Assembly: GCA_027924585.1 (NCBI GenBank) | Contig: BSBM01000232.1 | Coordinates: 32,139,001 to 32,203,000 of the forward strand | Direction: 5' to 3' | Length of the DNA: 64,000 nt | Source of the DNA: Larix kaempferi | Taxonomy: Eukaryota; Streptophyta; Pinopsida; Pinales; Pinaceae | In this document: piece after piece, positions 23,302 to 34,336 of the stretch | Position numbering within the stretch: the stretch's first letter is position 1 | Layout: every line of letters begins with the position of its first letter | The notes under the pieces: model-generated | What the model was told of the DNA's origin: nothing | Database searches by the model: none | Seen by the model: the letters and a program-made list of their open reading frames with translations, nothing else | Translations under genes and position numbers: made by a program

Positions 23302-23834
23302 CCTTTTTCGGGCCGGACAAGTCCTTTATGAAAAAGGCACTTAGGGAGTTTCTGTTAAGCTCTTTTTTGACTCCTAAAAGAATGAAAAGATCGCCGAGCA
23401 ATCTTGCTTCCTTTCATGCTCGTTAAAGTACCTGAAAGGGCATCTATTTGGTATAAGTTTAACCCTTTTCCGGACATGGTAGACTAATTACGAAAAAGGA
23501 ATACTCTAGTCACACCAGCTAGAAGAGTTCTTCATTGCATCCTTTTATGCTTTTTTGGGCCTTGGAGAGTAACACACGAAAAAGAACCCCCCTGGAGTCT
23601 TCTTATTTCTTTCAGACTCTCTAAAATTGAAAGCAACCACGAGCATGCACCGTCCTGGGCTTGTACAAATCCACACGACGATACCATTCCATTATTTCAG
23701 AGTCTTCTTATCGCTTTCACACTCCTTAAAATTGAAAGCAATCACGAGCATGAACTGTCCTGGGCTCGTATAAATCCACATGACAGTACCATTTGGAGCA
23801 CACTTCTTCTAGTTCCTTAAACCCATGAAGAAGT
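23302..23834. other. Array of about ten hairpins with conserved loops (element A)
   Basis: Inverted repeats follow one another, for example CCTTTTTC/GAAAAAGG (23302-23337), CCTTTCA/TGAAAGG around TGCTCGTTAAAGTACC, CTTTCA/TGAAAG (23609-23633 and 23714-23738), ACTGTC/GACAGT (23754-23787) and ACTTCTTC/GAAGAAGT (23802-23834). Loops share ACTC-TTAAA or GGGCTCG-TAAATCCAC words while the stems differ. Element D has the same type of array at 47415-48187. No known structural family comes to mind. Confidence 0.8.
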
Positions 23835-25020
23835 ACCTACCGATGCCTCTCGGCACTATGATCAATCATTTCGGAAGCACCCCCAATAAGGTCGCCTTTG
23901 TTCAGAGTATTCTGTGATATACCCCCCTCAGAGTCTCCTGACACCAACTTGAGTATCACTCATCCCAGTCACCACCCCTGATCTGTTAAAGCTATGATCC
24001 CCTTCCCACTAGTCAGTTTCATGTGCTTCCCGATAATCCCCGCCATCATACTCTGAACAAAGGAAGTTTGAGTCCACCCACTCTATTTGCCCAGTTATTC
24101 CCCACCTCCACAGTATGTCAGTCCTACCATCAGTACTCTCACACTTTGATTATCCACCTAGTGCTCCTATCAAGGAAACATCATTGCCTTGCTAGTTGTA
24201 GGTCTCCCTCTGTCGATGACAGCCCATCTATTCCAGAGGATAGACCCAGAGGTCCCTGCGCCTTGGACTCATCACCATTTTTGGTGAGTGCCTACGGACC
24301 ATTTTGAGAGGAGTCATAAGTGCCTCTCTGAATGGTTGTTTCTCACATGCTCGACTTCAACACCTTGATCGCATCGTTGAGAATCGCGCAGGGTATATAT
24401 CCCTTCAGTTATTGGTCGAAGACCCCGGATTTCCCCCAACTCTAGCACATTGGTGAGTCACTTCGGAACACCCAGTTATATGTTCCCATGGATATCCAGG
24501 TTGTATTGGCGATGGTATTCGGAGGCCACTCACTCAGATGCTTCCTTGAGTACCCAGTATATCTCCAGTTTAGTGTACCATTGAGGGTATGACCCCCCTT
24601 CATTCTGATCTTCCAGCTCATCAGTTCCTCTGGGTACCACACTCAGCAACACTATTGTTATTCTAGTGTATCGGTTCTTCAGCTCAGACATGGTCAGCCT
24701 GACAGTATGTCCCAGATTTGTGTCCTCTCTGGACCCGTATGATGTACAGAGTAGTTCTCCATGTATCTTTCAGGTCCCCATTTTTGGGCCTCATTGTTAT
24801 TGTTATATATCTTGATACGAGCATGGGTATGCTAGCCTCGTCCATATATTGAGATTATTCCTCATTCATTATTGAGGTCATGTATTTTCAGTTTTTGTAG
24901 TTTTTTCGGGACCGTTGTTCCGGGCTCTAGTTCGTTTCTTCTCCTCTCCACATCCCAGGAAAACCATAAAAGACCTATGATGTCTATCGACTATACGATG
25001 AGCTCCTTCCCTCACACATC
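23835..25020. other. Non-coding 3' untranslated region of element A
   Basis: No coding signal is seen. The end (CTCACACATCAGGGG) is alike to the same place in element D (CTCACACATTAGGGGG). Confidence 0.55.
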
Positions 25021-25031
25021 AGGGGACAATC
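25021..25031 (+). other. Polypurine tract of element A
   Basis: AGGGGACAATC lies directly before the TG of the 3' LTR; it is the expected plus-strand DNA priming site. Confidence 0.75.
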
Positions 25032-25783
25032 TGTTAACACCCAAAAAGTGCTCACTATCTTTTCTCCCTCATTACATGACTCATTTGTCTATATTTCCTA
25101 CCATATTTGCCTCCAAAACCTTAAAAAACCATTAAAAAGCCTCCAAAAGGCAAAAAACCCCATTTTTTCCCCAAAATAATTTAAATTTCCTCCAAAAATA
25201 GCAAAAACCCTCTAAAAAAAGCCCTAAATTCCCAAAAATCAAATAAAATGGAATAAAAAATATAAAAAAGAGGAAAAAGAAGGAAAAAAGAAGCAAAAAC
25301 CCTATACAATTGACCTAAACCATATGATGCCAAAAACCATGGGTCAATACTCCACCACTAAAAACCTATAAATAGGTGATGGAGGCTCCCCATTTCATAT
25401 CCACAATCTTCCCTATACTCACTCTGCCAAAATCACTCTTGAAACCCTAGCTTACCATTTGAGCTAGTTTTTCCCATTTGAGTGCCCCTTTTGGCCCATT
25501 ATTCAAACACCTTGGAGAAGGAGACGAAACCCATTGGAGCACAGAAGCAGCCCTCCTGGACTACTGCAAGAGCTCCACCAACCTCTACACTTGAGGTAAA
25601 TTTAATACAAAAGAAAAATTTCTATCATCTTGTCATTGTTTTTATTTCTGTTAATGCTCATGCTAGGTTAAATTTCATACTGTTTTACTGCTTTAATTTA
25701 CTTTTTACTGAACTGCTACTAAGGAGGTCCTTCTCCTTAGTAGGTGCTCATTTGCACAAGCGAGGGTGAAAACCCTGGCTACA
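25032..25783 (+). repeat. 3' LTR of element A
   Basis: Matches 10456-11206 with a few percent differences by eye and carries the same TATAAATA box (25367-25374). It is followed by the target duplication ACCAT. Confidence 0.95.
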
Positions 25784-25788
25784 ACCAT

Positions 25789-26236
25789 GGAAACCCAAAC
25801 GGGAACCAATATTCATGGGGGATTATAATTTCTTAGAAATTATTACAAGTGTGAGCTATGCATTCTCATATGAGATTTTGATGCATTGTTACTCACTAGC
25901 AACACTACAAATTCCATGGCTCAAACAACCTTCTACTCATGTGTGGACGGGAACACCAACTCCTTCGTCCATCAATCTTTGAGTAGGATGCCTATTCGAG
26001 CCCTATTCTCTACTAATTCCCTTCTTCTTTCCAAGCTTCAATTCTCCCTTTAGTTGGATTCCCTTTTCTTCTTCAAGCTAGCAATATTTAATAGATATGC
26101 CCAAAATACCAACCATCAAGGCGATTCGTTTCACCTCCTTGACGCCTTTTGGACTTCTGTCTTCAAGCTCATGGCTGAAATTAATTTGTCAAAAATAAAT
26201 TTTGATTACAAAGTTTTAATAGGACCCGTTTCAGAT
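25789..26236 (-). repeat. 5' LTR of element B, second part
   Basis: Continues the LTR cut at 10455. It matches 7640-8065 (CTATGCATTCTCATATGA, GATGCATTGTTACTCACTA) and ends TTTTAATAGGACCCGTTTCAGATTA. Confidence 0.75.
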
Positions 26237-26805
26237 TAGGCATAGGCTAGGTATGATCCCTGGGTGATTTTGATGACTAATTATATGCCCTTGGGTCGTG
26301 GTTTCTTAGACCACAGGCTAGTCTCGTAAGTCACAGACACTCTAGCAAACAAAAATAATAATAATAATAAGGACAATTAACTTGATAATAAACACAAACA
26401 AAATTCCTCCTAGAAGATTACATTCACTCTACATTATCTAATCCCTAAAAAGTTGTGAGTTGCACAAAGTTTAGCAAAGTGTTATTAAGTGGTAGGGGTT
26501 TATATTTAAATCATCCACATATATTAAAGAAAGTAATGTTTAACTTAATACTAAAGAAAACTAACTTAACAAGGGAAAGTTGTAAAGCAACAAGTCCCTG
26601 CCATTAAGATTCGAGTATGCTTAGTTAAGTAAAAGGGCTTGCATTTAGATTTGTGTGTGCTTAGTTCAGTAAAACGGGTTGCATTTGACTTAAGCATGTT
26701 TATAAGGCAACACATATATAAATATTGCATTACCAACCTGATGGCGCCCAAAGTGATTGGACTTATGCATTTATTCGTAACCACCTGGCTAGTCTATCCT
26801 ACAAC

Positions 26806-26976
26806 TTTATTTTTCCGGTGAAGATAACAGAGCACATTATTATCATCTGATAATTTTTTTGATTTTGTAGAATCTATGATAAATATGGAAATTTATTTTT
26901 CTGGTGAAGATAAGAGAGCACATTATTATCATCTTATAATTTTTCGATTTGGTAGAATCTATGATAAATATGTAAA
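26806..26976. repeat. 86-bp tandem duplication
   Basis: TTTATTTTTC(C/T)GGTGAAGATA and the following sequence through GAATCTATGATAAATATG occurs at 26806 and again at 26892. Confidence 0.88.
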
Positions 26977-27043
26977 GTATGGATCTATATTTAATTTGTT
27001 TTGAATGTTGTGACATAAATCTTTGAAGTTCCGTGACGACTCC

Positions 27044-27109
27044 ATCAACTCAAAGACTTATACATAACACTTTGTAATCAACTCAAAGACTTATACATAA
27101 CACTTTGTA
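27044..27109. repeat. 33-bp tandem repeat
   Basis: ATCAACTCAAAGACTTATAC and the following 13 bases occur twice, with the start of a third unit at 27110. Confidence 0.9.
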
Positions 27110-27699
27110 ATCAACTCAAAAAATGTTTTGCTTCAGTTAATTAGAGCCAACGAATGAGATCGTTGAAGAGGAATTAAGACTTATACTCGCCATTTGTTAC
27201 ATGATCCAGAAGCTTGATCAAGACTTGGTTCAAAATATATGTCAAAATTTCAAGAAAAAACTTATATCTCAATCATGGCATTCTAGGGATTGGATAATGC
27301 TCTTCATCATATTATTCTAGACAATATTGAGGTCTGCCAATAAAATGATTATTTATATAAATACGCAATTCTGTATATAAATAAGAAAATTATAAATTTA
27401 ATAATATATTTAGAAGTTTAAGTCAATAAATATTAATGAATGAGTTGTGACAAAAGAAAGATGTTTAATTAAAAGTTTGACCTACATGAGCTTGAACGCA
27501 AATTCATGGCAAACTCAACGTCAATAATTTCAATAGAAAACTGTATTTTTGCTTGGTAAAATTACAAATTATTGCTTTCAATGGTTTCCTTCATGTCGTT
27601 TCAACAGTCTTTGCACGAAAGTTTGTGGTTGAATATCACTTTGAGCTGCCCCCTATGAAAACATTAATTAAAATCGATAAGATAAAGCCCCTTCAAGCA

Positions 27700-27955
27700 G
27701 CAATATCAGTGCCATAAATGAGGTTACTGAACTTGGAAATTCAATGCCTTAAATGAGACTACTGTACTTGGAATATCAGCGCCATAAATGAGGTTACTAT
27801 ACTAGGAAGATTACTGAACTTGAAAAAATTATGGAACAGATTATGAATGAGCAAATATTTTTTGGAATATCAACCCCATCAATGAGATTACTGTACTTGC
27901 AACATTTACTGAACTTGAACAAATTATGGAACATATTATGAATGAGAAAATAATT
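27700..27955. repeat. Diverged repeats of GGAATATCAGCGCCATAAATG type
   Basis: Units built from AATATCAGNGCCATAAATGA, GGTTACTGTACTTGG and GAACTTGAANAAATTATGGA recur about four times with irregular spacing. Confidence 0.7.
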
Positions 27956-27984
27956 TCTTGTGTATAAATGTGAAACAAAGGTCT

Positions 27985-28176
27985 TGATTGCCTGGTTCAA
28001 GGTTGGAATTGTAACAAGGGGTTGCAACTAAAAGCTTCATCGAAAGGAACTGCAAATATCATGTACGTGAATTTTTATCTTCCATTCTCACAAATAGCTA
28101 CACAAATTTGTGTGAATTTCATATGTACGCAGGTATTGATTGCCCTGTTCAGGGTTGTAATTGTAATAGTGGGTTG
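27985..28176. repeat. ~150-bp tandem duplication interrupted by element E
   Basis: Unit 1 (TTGATTGCCTGGTTCAAGG..., then GCAACTAAAAGCTTCATC...) is followed at about 28136 by a second unit (TTGATTGCCCTGTTCAGGG...). That unit is cut after GGTTG at 28176 and resumes at 34923 with GGTTGCAGCTAAAAGCTTC, up to about 35030. Confidence 0.8.
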
Positions 28177-28779
28177 TGTTGAAATATTAACTTCTAAGAA
28201 TATTATATTTGTACTTTATTATTCCGGAGATGTTTCATTCCTCCGTGAAGACCTTATTGCATATCCAGAGATGTTTATTCCTCCGTCGAAATGTGGTAAC
28301 TTGGGTTATTAGACTTCCCTAGTGGGGGTCGGCCCTGTATGTGTTATGTGGGTCAAAGGGTTATTAGACCACCCTAGAGGGGTCAGCCCAGTCAGTTGTA
28401 ATGGGGTGTTTAACCCAGTGGTTAAGTTGGGGCCGACCTAGTTAATGTAAAAGACAAGTCGGAGATGTGTATAAATAGAGGAGGTGTGTTCCTCATTTAA
28501 CACACAACACACTCACTTGTGATTAGCGCATAGGTGAGGGAGAGATCTTCTATGGAGGAGAAGGAGCTCATGGTTGAGGATTACATATTTGTATTTTCTG
28601 GTCATCTATATTGAGGAAGATTTACTGGGTTTGCTACCCCATTAGGGTTTCCCAGGATAAATCTGTGTCTCTTGTGTTTATGCTGTGCTTGTTGTTCTTT
28701 CAGTGATCCTCTAGATGATATTGTTGTGAAATGGAATGTAATGCTGATATTTTTTGTCTTAGAATATTGAATCTTAACA
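28177..28779 (+). repeat. 5' LTR of element E
   Basis: 603 bp. A TATA box (TATAAATAG, 28470-28478) lies in a 17-bp segment that the 3' LTR lacks. Confidence 0.95.
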
Positions 28780-28791
28780 TGGTATCAGAGC
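28780..28791 (+). other. Primer binding site of element E
   Basis: TGGTATCAGAGC directly follows the LTR end; it matches the initiator tRNA-Met site used by many plant copia elements. Confidence 0.9.
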
Positions 28792-31559
28792 TAACTTGAA
28801 GGAAGGCAAGGTATGGCACTTACGACACTTGCTTCACTTACGAAAATTTGAAGGTTAGGGTTTTATATAGCAAAAACTAGTCATCGTGGAACTTTCACTA
28901 TAAATCCATTTTGGCGAAGGTTCAGGATCTGAAACCTTTACAGGTCGTAGCTAACATCCCCATGTACCTTTTTTCCAAAGGAAACCCTCTAATTAGTTGT
29001 ACTTTGTGATTTATGATCAGTACAAGTTAGGGTTTCTGCCTCTTCCAGATCTCATTCATAAACAGGTGACCTAGGAAAAAAGGTCACAACTTGGGCTAGG
29101 AAGCTCCAAATGAAATTTCGTAAAAACTGACAAGTAGAGAATAGACTGTAGTTTCTCAGGTAACTTTTTAAGAGGCCGAAGGTGAACTAGTGACACGTGG
29201 CACACCGTAGAAGTTTTCTCTCCTGTTTTATCCCATAAACAGGTCACGTTGCGACACTTGGAATAAATATCTCTCAGAGAATCCAATTGAGGTCATACCT
29301 ATGGGGTTGGAAAGAGGACAGGTCGGGCTACCATGGATAGAAGTTTCAGACCCCTTGGATTCGTAATTTTGGAGTTACACCAGAAACAATCAGGTGCATA
29401 TTTCTATCAAAACAGATTTGGATTTTGAGCACCTTCATTCTTGGCTTATCACTGCTGCGGGAATTTAGGGCTTCGAAGAAAGTTGGAATTTTTGGAATCG
29501 GAGTCCATGGCTGAATTATCCTCATCAAAATAGAAATTTAGAGACCAATATCAAATTTTTTGGTTGGGTAGAAGGCCGGACTTGATCAAACCCTAGTTTA
29601 GGATTTTGATCAGAAAGGTGGAAAATTAGGGCTTCTGCAAAAGTTGGAATTTTTGAAGTTTGTGACCACAGATGAAAGCTCCTCAGAAAAATCGAAGTTT
29701 AGAGCTTTGGATCGAACCTTTTGATTGGGCAGAAGGGTGTGCTTCATCAAACCCTAGTTCAGGATCCTGTCTAGAAGATCCAGAAGTTTCAAAGGCAATT
29801 TTGAGGGGTCAAATTTTGGAGATTTCAAAATTGAAGTATGCTAGTTTGATCAGCTCATCAAGGCACATCTTTCCATACATTCAGGAGTTTGAAATTCAAA
29901 GTTTGAATTCTTAGGGTTTCTCTAACAAACCCTAATCCATATCCATATCCAGTTTCAGCAAATCAAAGTGGATTAGGTTAAAAGCAAACCTAACAGGTAT
30001 GATTTGAGGAGATACAGGTATGTGTTGAAATCTGTTCATGGTTAAGTTTATGATATGTTTGTCTTCATGTTATTGAGATTAGTACAATTATGATTGTTTG
30101 ATAATGAATGCATGTGAATGATAGAAGGCATTCATTGATTAAGGTTATGACACTTATGATTGTTCTAATGCACTTGTGGTGTTGTATGAGAATGATGTTG
30201 TCTGCTAACAAGATACAGGTACATCAAGAAAGACAAATCAATTTCTATGACCATGATGACATGAAGACAAAGACTCATTCATAATCTTTGATCACATAGA
30301 AGCTCCACTTATGAGGTATGTATGACCTTGTTCTACTATGCTTAACCTATGAGATATGCAGGTTCTAGCACAAGGTCTCTAAATCATTGAAGAGAACAAA
30401 GAAGATATTGTTTGGGTATGTTAAGACATAACCAAGCTTGACAATCCAGGTATGTTTTCCTATACCAAGTTAGAATCCTACTTTGTTAGGATCTTAGGTA
30501 AGTATACCTATGTATGAAATGATCATGACCATACATACTTAAGATTATCATGTTTTGATAGTATACTAATGAATGTATGATTGTGTATGAGATCATGAGG
30601 ATGACACTAGTGCATAGTTGAGCATGCATAGTGGACCGGGATGAATAGAAGTTCAAGGACATATAGAGATCAAGCGGGAGGCAACCACTCAACATAAAAG
30701 ATAAGTATTTGAGTTGTTATTTGAATCTCTGAAATAGTAAATGATATTGCTTGTATGCATATTTGTATTACTAGAATATATCATGCATAGTGTAAGCATT
30801 CATATAGCATTGAACAGTATACTACTAATATGCATATGATGGGTAAGATTGGACAAACATTCCATTGTTGTTTATCTAGAATGAAACCTCTTTGCTGACA
30901 TGTTGAGAGCTGTGCACGCTCTTGACAGTATGTTCTGGTAGAGATGGAAGGCATCTAGATAGCCACTGTATGCATACAGGATATGGAAAAGTGTTGTGCC
31001 AAGATATTGGTCAAGATAGTTGCATGACTATGTGAATCATATCAGTATGCATAGTAGGTTATCATAATTTGATGATTATGAAGTATTAATAATCATGTGA
31101 TTAACTTTGATTTGTAGAAAATATCATGTGCTATGATGATGAACACCTGTTCCAAAGAACGAGTGATGGATGTTCAACAAGAAGACTTATAAATCAAACA
31201 TACTATAGAAGGCTCGTGGCTAGAAGATTATCTTAGAAAAAGGAAGAGGATCATGACGAGATGTTTGCTCCAAGTGGCTTGATAAGACCATTCTCTTAAT
31301 GGTGTAATTGAAGGAAGCTCTGTACGGGCACCCAAGATCGATAGTCATTTGATGAGCTTAATGATCACCATGGATGATGCGGATTTCAACCTTTGCTACA
31401 AGGTTGAAGATGGTATCTATACATAGATGACATTCAAGAAGGAACTCACCACAAAGTTTGAATGATCTTGAGGCTCATATCAGTAGACCCATCTGACGAG
31501 AGATGGAACGGATAGATATGCAGAAGAACACTCACTGTAGAGTGTAGATGATGTTTAGT
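28792..31559 (+). other. Leader and unreadable gag/integrase region of element E
   Basis: No frame longer than about 80 residues and no Gag, protease or integrase motif is found. From 30000 to 31100 the sequence is non-coding in character, with many ATGATTGT and GTATG(A/T) words. Confidence 0.5.
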
Positions 31560-32570
31560 CACAGAAGGAGAAACTGATAGCTTCTTGAAAAGCTTGGGAT
31601 TTACCAAAAGTAAAGCTGATCCTAACGTTTACGTTAAGGTTATGGATGATGAACCTGTCATACTATTACTGTATGTGAATGATGTCTTTCTGACAGGGAA
31701 TGAGAAATAAATCATGGAAAGAAAGAAGCTAGCTACAGAATTTGAGATGAAAGATCTCAGATTGATGTGGAAGTATGGAAAGGCCCAGAAGGAATCTTTC
31801 TCAACCAAGGAAAGTATGCTGTGGAAATCTTGAGAAGATTTGATGTGTTGGAATGTACAACCATGGCCACTTTCATGGGTTCCGACTTGAAGCTGTTAGC
31901 AGATGACTCATCATAGTTAGTGGATGTAACTTTGTATAGACAGATTATTGGGTCATTGATGTATATGACGAATACCAGGCCAAATATATGCTTTGCGGTG
32001 AACACCTTGAGTCAATATCTAGTGGAACCTAAACGAGTTCACCTGATAGCTGCAAAGCATGTGATGAGGTACCTGAAGGGTACGATAGACTTTGGTCTAT
32101 ATTATTTTGGAGATCATGACTTCTGATGGTATGGCTACATAGATGCTGATTGGGTAGGATGTGTATCATACATGAATAGCACATCGAGCGGATGTTATTG
32201 TCTTGGATTTGCCATGATCTCGTGGTTTAGCAGGAAGCAGTCTAGTGTGGCTCTCATCACAACCGAAGCAGAATATATAGCTGCTTGCTCTGCTAGCTGT
32301 GAAGCGATATGGCTTCAAAAGATGTTATCAGGATTGTTTGACTTAGAGATGGACCGTGGATGGACCCCACTGTGATCTTGTGTGACAACCAGATTTGTAT
32401 CAAGATGACTGAGAATCCAGTGTTCCATGATAAGTCAAAGCACATAGAGATCCGATATATTTACATACGGGATATGGTGCAGAAAGGAGCTATCAAGCTT
32501 GAGTATGTGAGCACTAATGAACAAGTTGCTGATGTATTGACCAAAACCTCTGTCTCGAGCAAAGTTTGAG
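31560..32570 (+). pseudogene. Reverse transcriptase/RNase H remnant of element E
   Basis: Fragments show a copia reverse transcriptase: FLKSLGFTKSKADPNVYVK, then LLLYVNDVFLTG near 31670, where the catalytic YVDD has become YVND. Next come LYRQIIGSLMYMTNTRPNIC (about 31930) and the RNase H parts SRKQSSVALITTEAEYIAA (about 32225), ILCDNQICIKMTENPVFHDK (about 32366) and YVSTNEQVADVLTK (about 32504). Several stops and frame slips separate them. Order and content match the C-terminal end of a copia polyprotein. Confidence 0.88.
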
Positions 32571-32667
32571 TATTTCCAAGACAAGCTTGGTGTAGTTCAG
32601 AAGGACCCTTCTCGAAAGGGGGAGTGATGTCGTCGTTGATGATGAGATTTCCTGCATCGACAGAAAG

Positions 32668-32793
32668 GTCGATGATGTGGATACATGTATTGATGATACC
32701 GATGGTGAGGTCGATGATGTGGATACATGTATTGATGATACCGACGGTGAGGTCGATGATGTGGATACCTGTATTGGTGATACCGACAATGAG
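32668..32793. repeat. 42-bp tandem repeat, three units (element E)
   Basis: GTCGATGATGTGGATACATG and the following 22 bases occur three times. 42 is a multiple of three, so the frames stay open through it, but the block is repeat and not a protein gene. Confidence 0.92.
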
Positions 32794-32821
32794 GTCGATG
32801 AGTGGTCCTTAGACTTGGTCT

Positions 32822-33545
32822 AAGTTGACAAGTGGATTGTATCATCCTTGGACACATGTCCTAAAAGAGATCCGTAGACATATGTCTCCGAGAAAGAAGT
32901 CCCTAGTGGACGAGAGGGATTGCATCATCCCTGCACTTCGGTCCCCTGAATTGATCCGTAGACATATGTCTTCGAGAAAGAAGTCCCTAGTGGATGAGAG
33001 GGATTGCATCATCCCTGGACTTCGGTCCCCTGAATTGACCCGTAGACATCTGTCTTCGAAAATTGATGATAGGACTGCATCATCCCTGAACGTTTAGTTC
33101 AAAATGTACGTGATATGACTGCATCGTCCCTGAACAGTTGGTTCAAAATGTACGTGATACATCCTAGATCTAATCTAGGTCACACCCTAGTTGAAATAGT
33201 ACTGGCTCTATGGTTGACTGGAATGATGTAATGTTCGCTCTTGGACTGCTCAGTGTAGCAGCAGGTGATCATTCGCAGGTCATGTAATAATGTAATGTTC
33301 GCTCCTGGACTGCAGTAGGTGATCATTCACAGGTGATAAAATCCTAGATTTAATCTAGGTCACATATAGTATGAAAAAGGACTGGCACTGTGGTCGGGAT
33401 TGCATCGTCCCTGAACGCTTGGTTCAAAATGTACGTGATGGGGATTGCATCATCCCAGAACCACTAGTTCAAAATGTACGTGATGGGGATTGCATCATCT
33501 CGGAACCACTAGTTCAAAATGTATGTGATGGGAATTGTATCATCC
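32822..33545. repeat. Mosaic of ~84-bp and ~45-bp tandem repeats (element E)
   Basis: Two related unit types alternate: an ~84-bp unit (ATTGCATCATCCCTGCACTT ... AGTCCCTAGTGGATGAGAGG) from 32830, and a ~45-bp unit (GGGATTGCATCATCCCAGAA ... CAAAATGTACGTGATG) from about 33397. Both contain the near-palindrome GGGATTGCATCATCCC. Confidence 0.85.
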
Positions 33546-33800
33546 CCGGACTTCGGTCCCTGAATTGATCTATAGACAAATGTCTCCAAGAAGTGGTCCC
33601 TAGTGGACGAGAGGGGATTGTATCATCCCCAGACTTCGGTCCTTGAATTGATCCATAGACATATGTCTCCGAGAAAGTGGTCCTTAGACCTTGTCTAAGT
33701 TGACGAGTGGACTGTATCGTCCCTAGACATGTTATGGTGTCTTAAATGGATCATGTGTGTTGCAGAGTATGCTGCTATTGTACTGTTGATCGAGAGGATC
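33546..33800. repeat. Further decayed units of the element E repeat mosaic
   Basis: More partial ~84-bp units (GGACTTCGGTCCCTGAATTG, GACATATGTCTCCGAGAAAG) run up to about 33735, then unique sequence. Confidence 0.65.
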
Positions 33801-33804
33801 CAGT

Positions 33805-34110
33805 TGAGATGACGATGCTCATGATCGTGATGATCTAGATGACGATGTTGTTGATCGTGATGGTCTAGATGACGATGATGTTGATCGTGATGATCTAGAT
33901 GATGATGATGTTGATCGTGATGATCTAGATGACGATGCTGATGATAGTGCGATGACGATGCTATTGATCGTGATGATCTAGATGACGATACTGATGATCG
34001 TGTGATGACGATGCTGATGATCGTGTGATGACGATGCTGATGATCGTGCGATGACGATGCTGATGATCGTGTGATGACGATGCTGATGATCGTGAGATGA
34101 CGATGCTAAT
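33805..34110. repeat. GATGACGATG/GATGATCGTG tandem repeats (element E)
   Basis: Short units of 22-30 bp built from GATGACGATG, CTGATGATCGTG and GATGATCTA recur about a dozen times. Confidence 0.92.
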
Positions 34111-34336
34111 GAATGTGAGGATCCAGATGTTGATATTGCTGTAGCTATTTGAGTGTTGCAGAAGATGAATATTTAGTACTGAAGATGTTGATGTTCCACT
34201 ATTGAAGATGTTCCAGTAACTGCTTGAGTTACTGATGATGTATAAATAAAGCTTCCAATGATTTATATATGTATCATGTATGATGACTCCTTGCTCCTGC
34301 AGATGTTGTTATAATATCCTTTTCGTTAAGGGGGAG

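Larger units (their letters stand above)
10451..25788 (+). mobile_element. Element A: Ty3/gypsy Tat-type LTR retrotransposon, 15.3 kb
   Basis: Two ~750-bp LTRs (10456-11206 and 25032-25783), both TGTTAACACCC...GGCTACA, enclose a primer binding site, a tandem-repeat leader, gag, protease, reverse transcriptase with RNase H, integrase, a second RNase H behind the integrase, and a long 3' region with an antisense gene. A polypurine tract precedes the 3' LTR. ACCAT is duplicated at 10451-10455 and 25784-25788. Gag and pol carry several stops and frameshifts, so the copy is inactive. By eye the LTRs differ by a few percent. It sits inside an LTR of element B and is therefore younger than B. Confidence 0.93.
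6915..26236 (-). mobile_element. Element B: minus-strand LTR retroelement with long LTRs and a tiny interior
   Basis: Two diverged copies of a ~1.15 kb sequence lie in direct orientation: 6915-9066 and 9601-26236. The first is interrupted by solo LTR C and the second by Tat element A. Between them, 9067-9600 has a primer binding site at one end (minus strand TGGTATCAAAG, next to the LTR at 9601) and at the other end CACACCTCCCCTTTCACAAG, a polypurine tract when read on the minus strand. This is the order expected of a complete element on the minus strand. With about 0.5 kb inside, it cannot encode its own enzymes. The flanks GGCCC (6910-6914) and GGCAT (26237-26241) are only partly alike, so the target duplication is uncertain. 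Confidence 0.75.
26237..28176. other. AT-rich intergenic DNA with several short tandem duplications
   Basis: No gene is recognised. It includes an 86-bp duplication (26806-26976), a 33-bp duplication (27044-27109), a diverged ~50-bp repeat (27700-27955) and the first part of a ~150-bp tandem duplication that element E has split. Confidence 0.6.

Noticed and set aside
6910-26241. Clean target-site duplication for element B
   Set aside because: The flanks GGCCC and GGCAT share only three of five bases, and the LTR ends are uncertain by a few bases.
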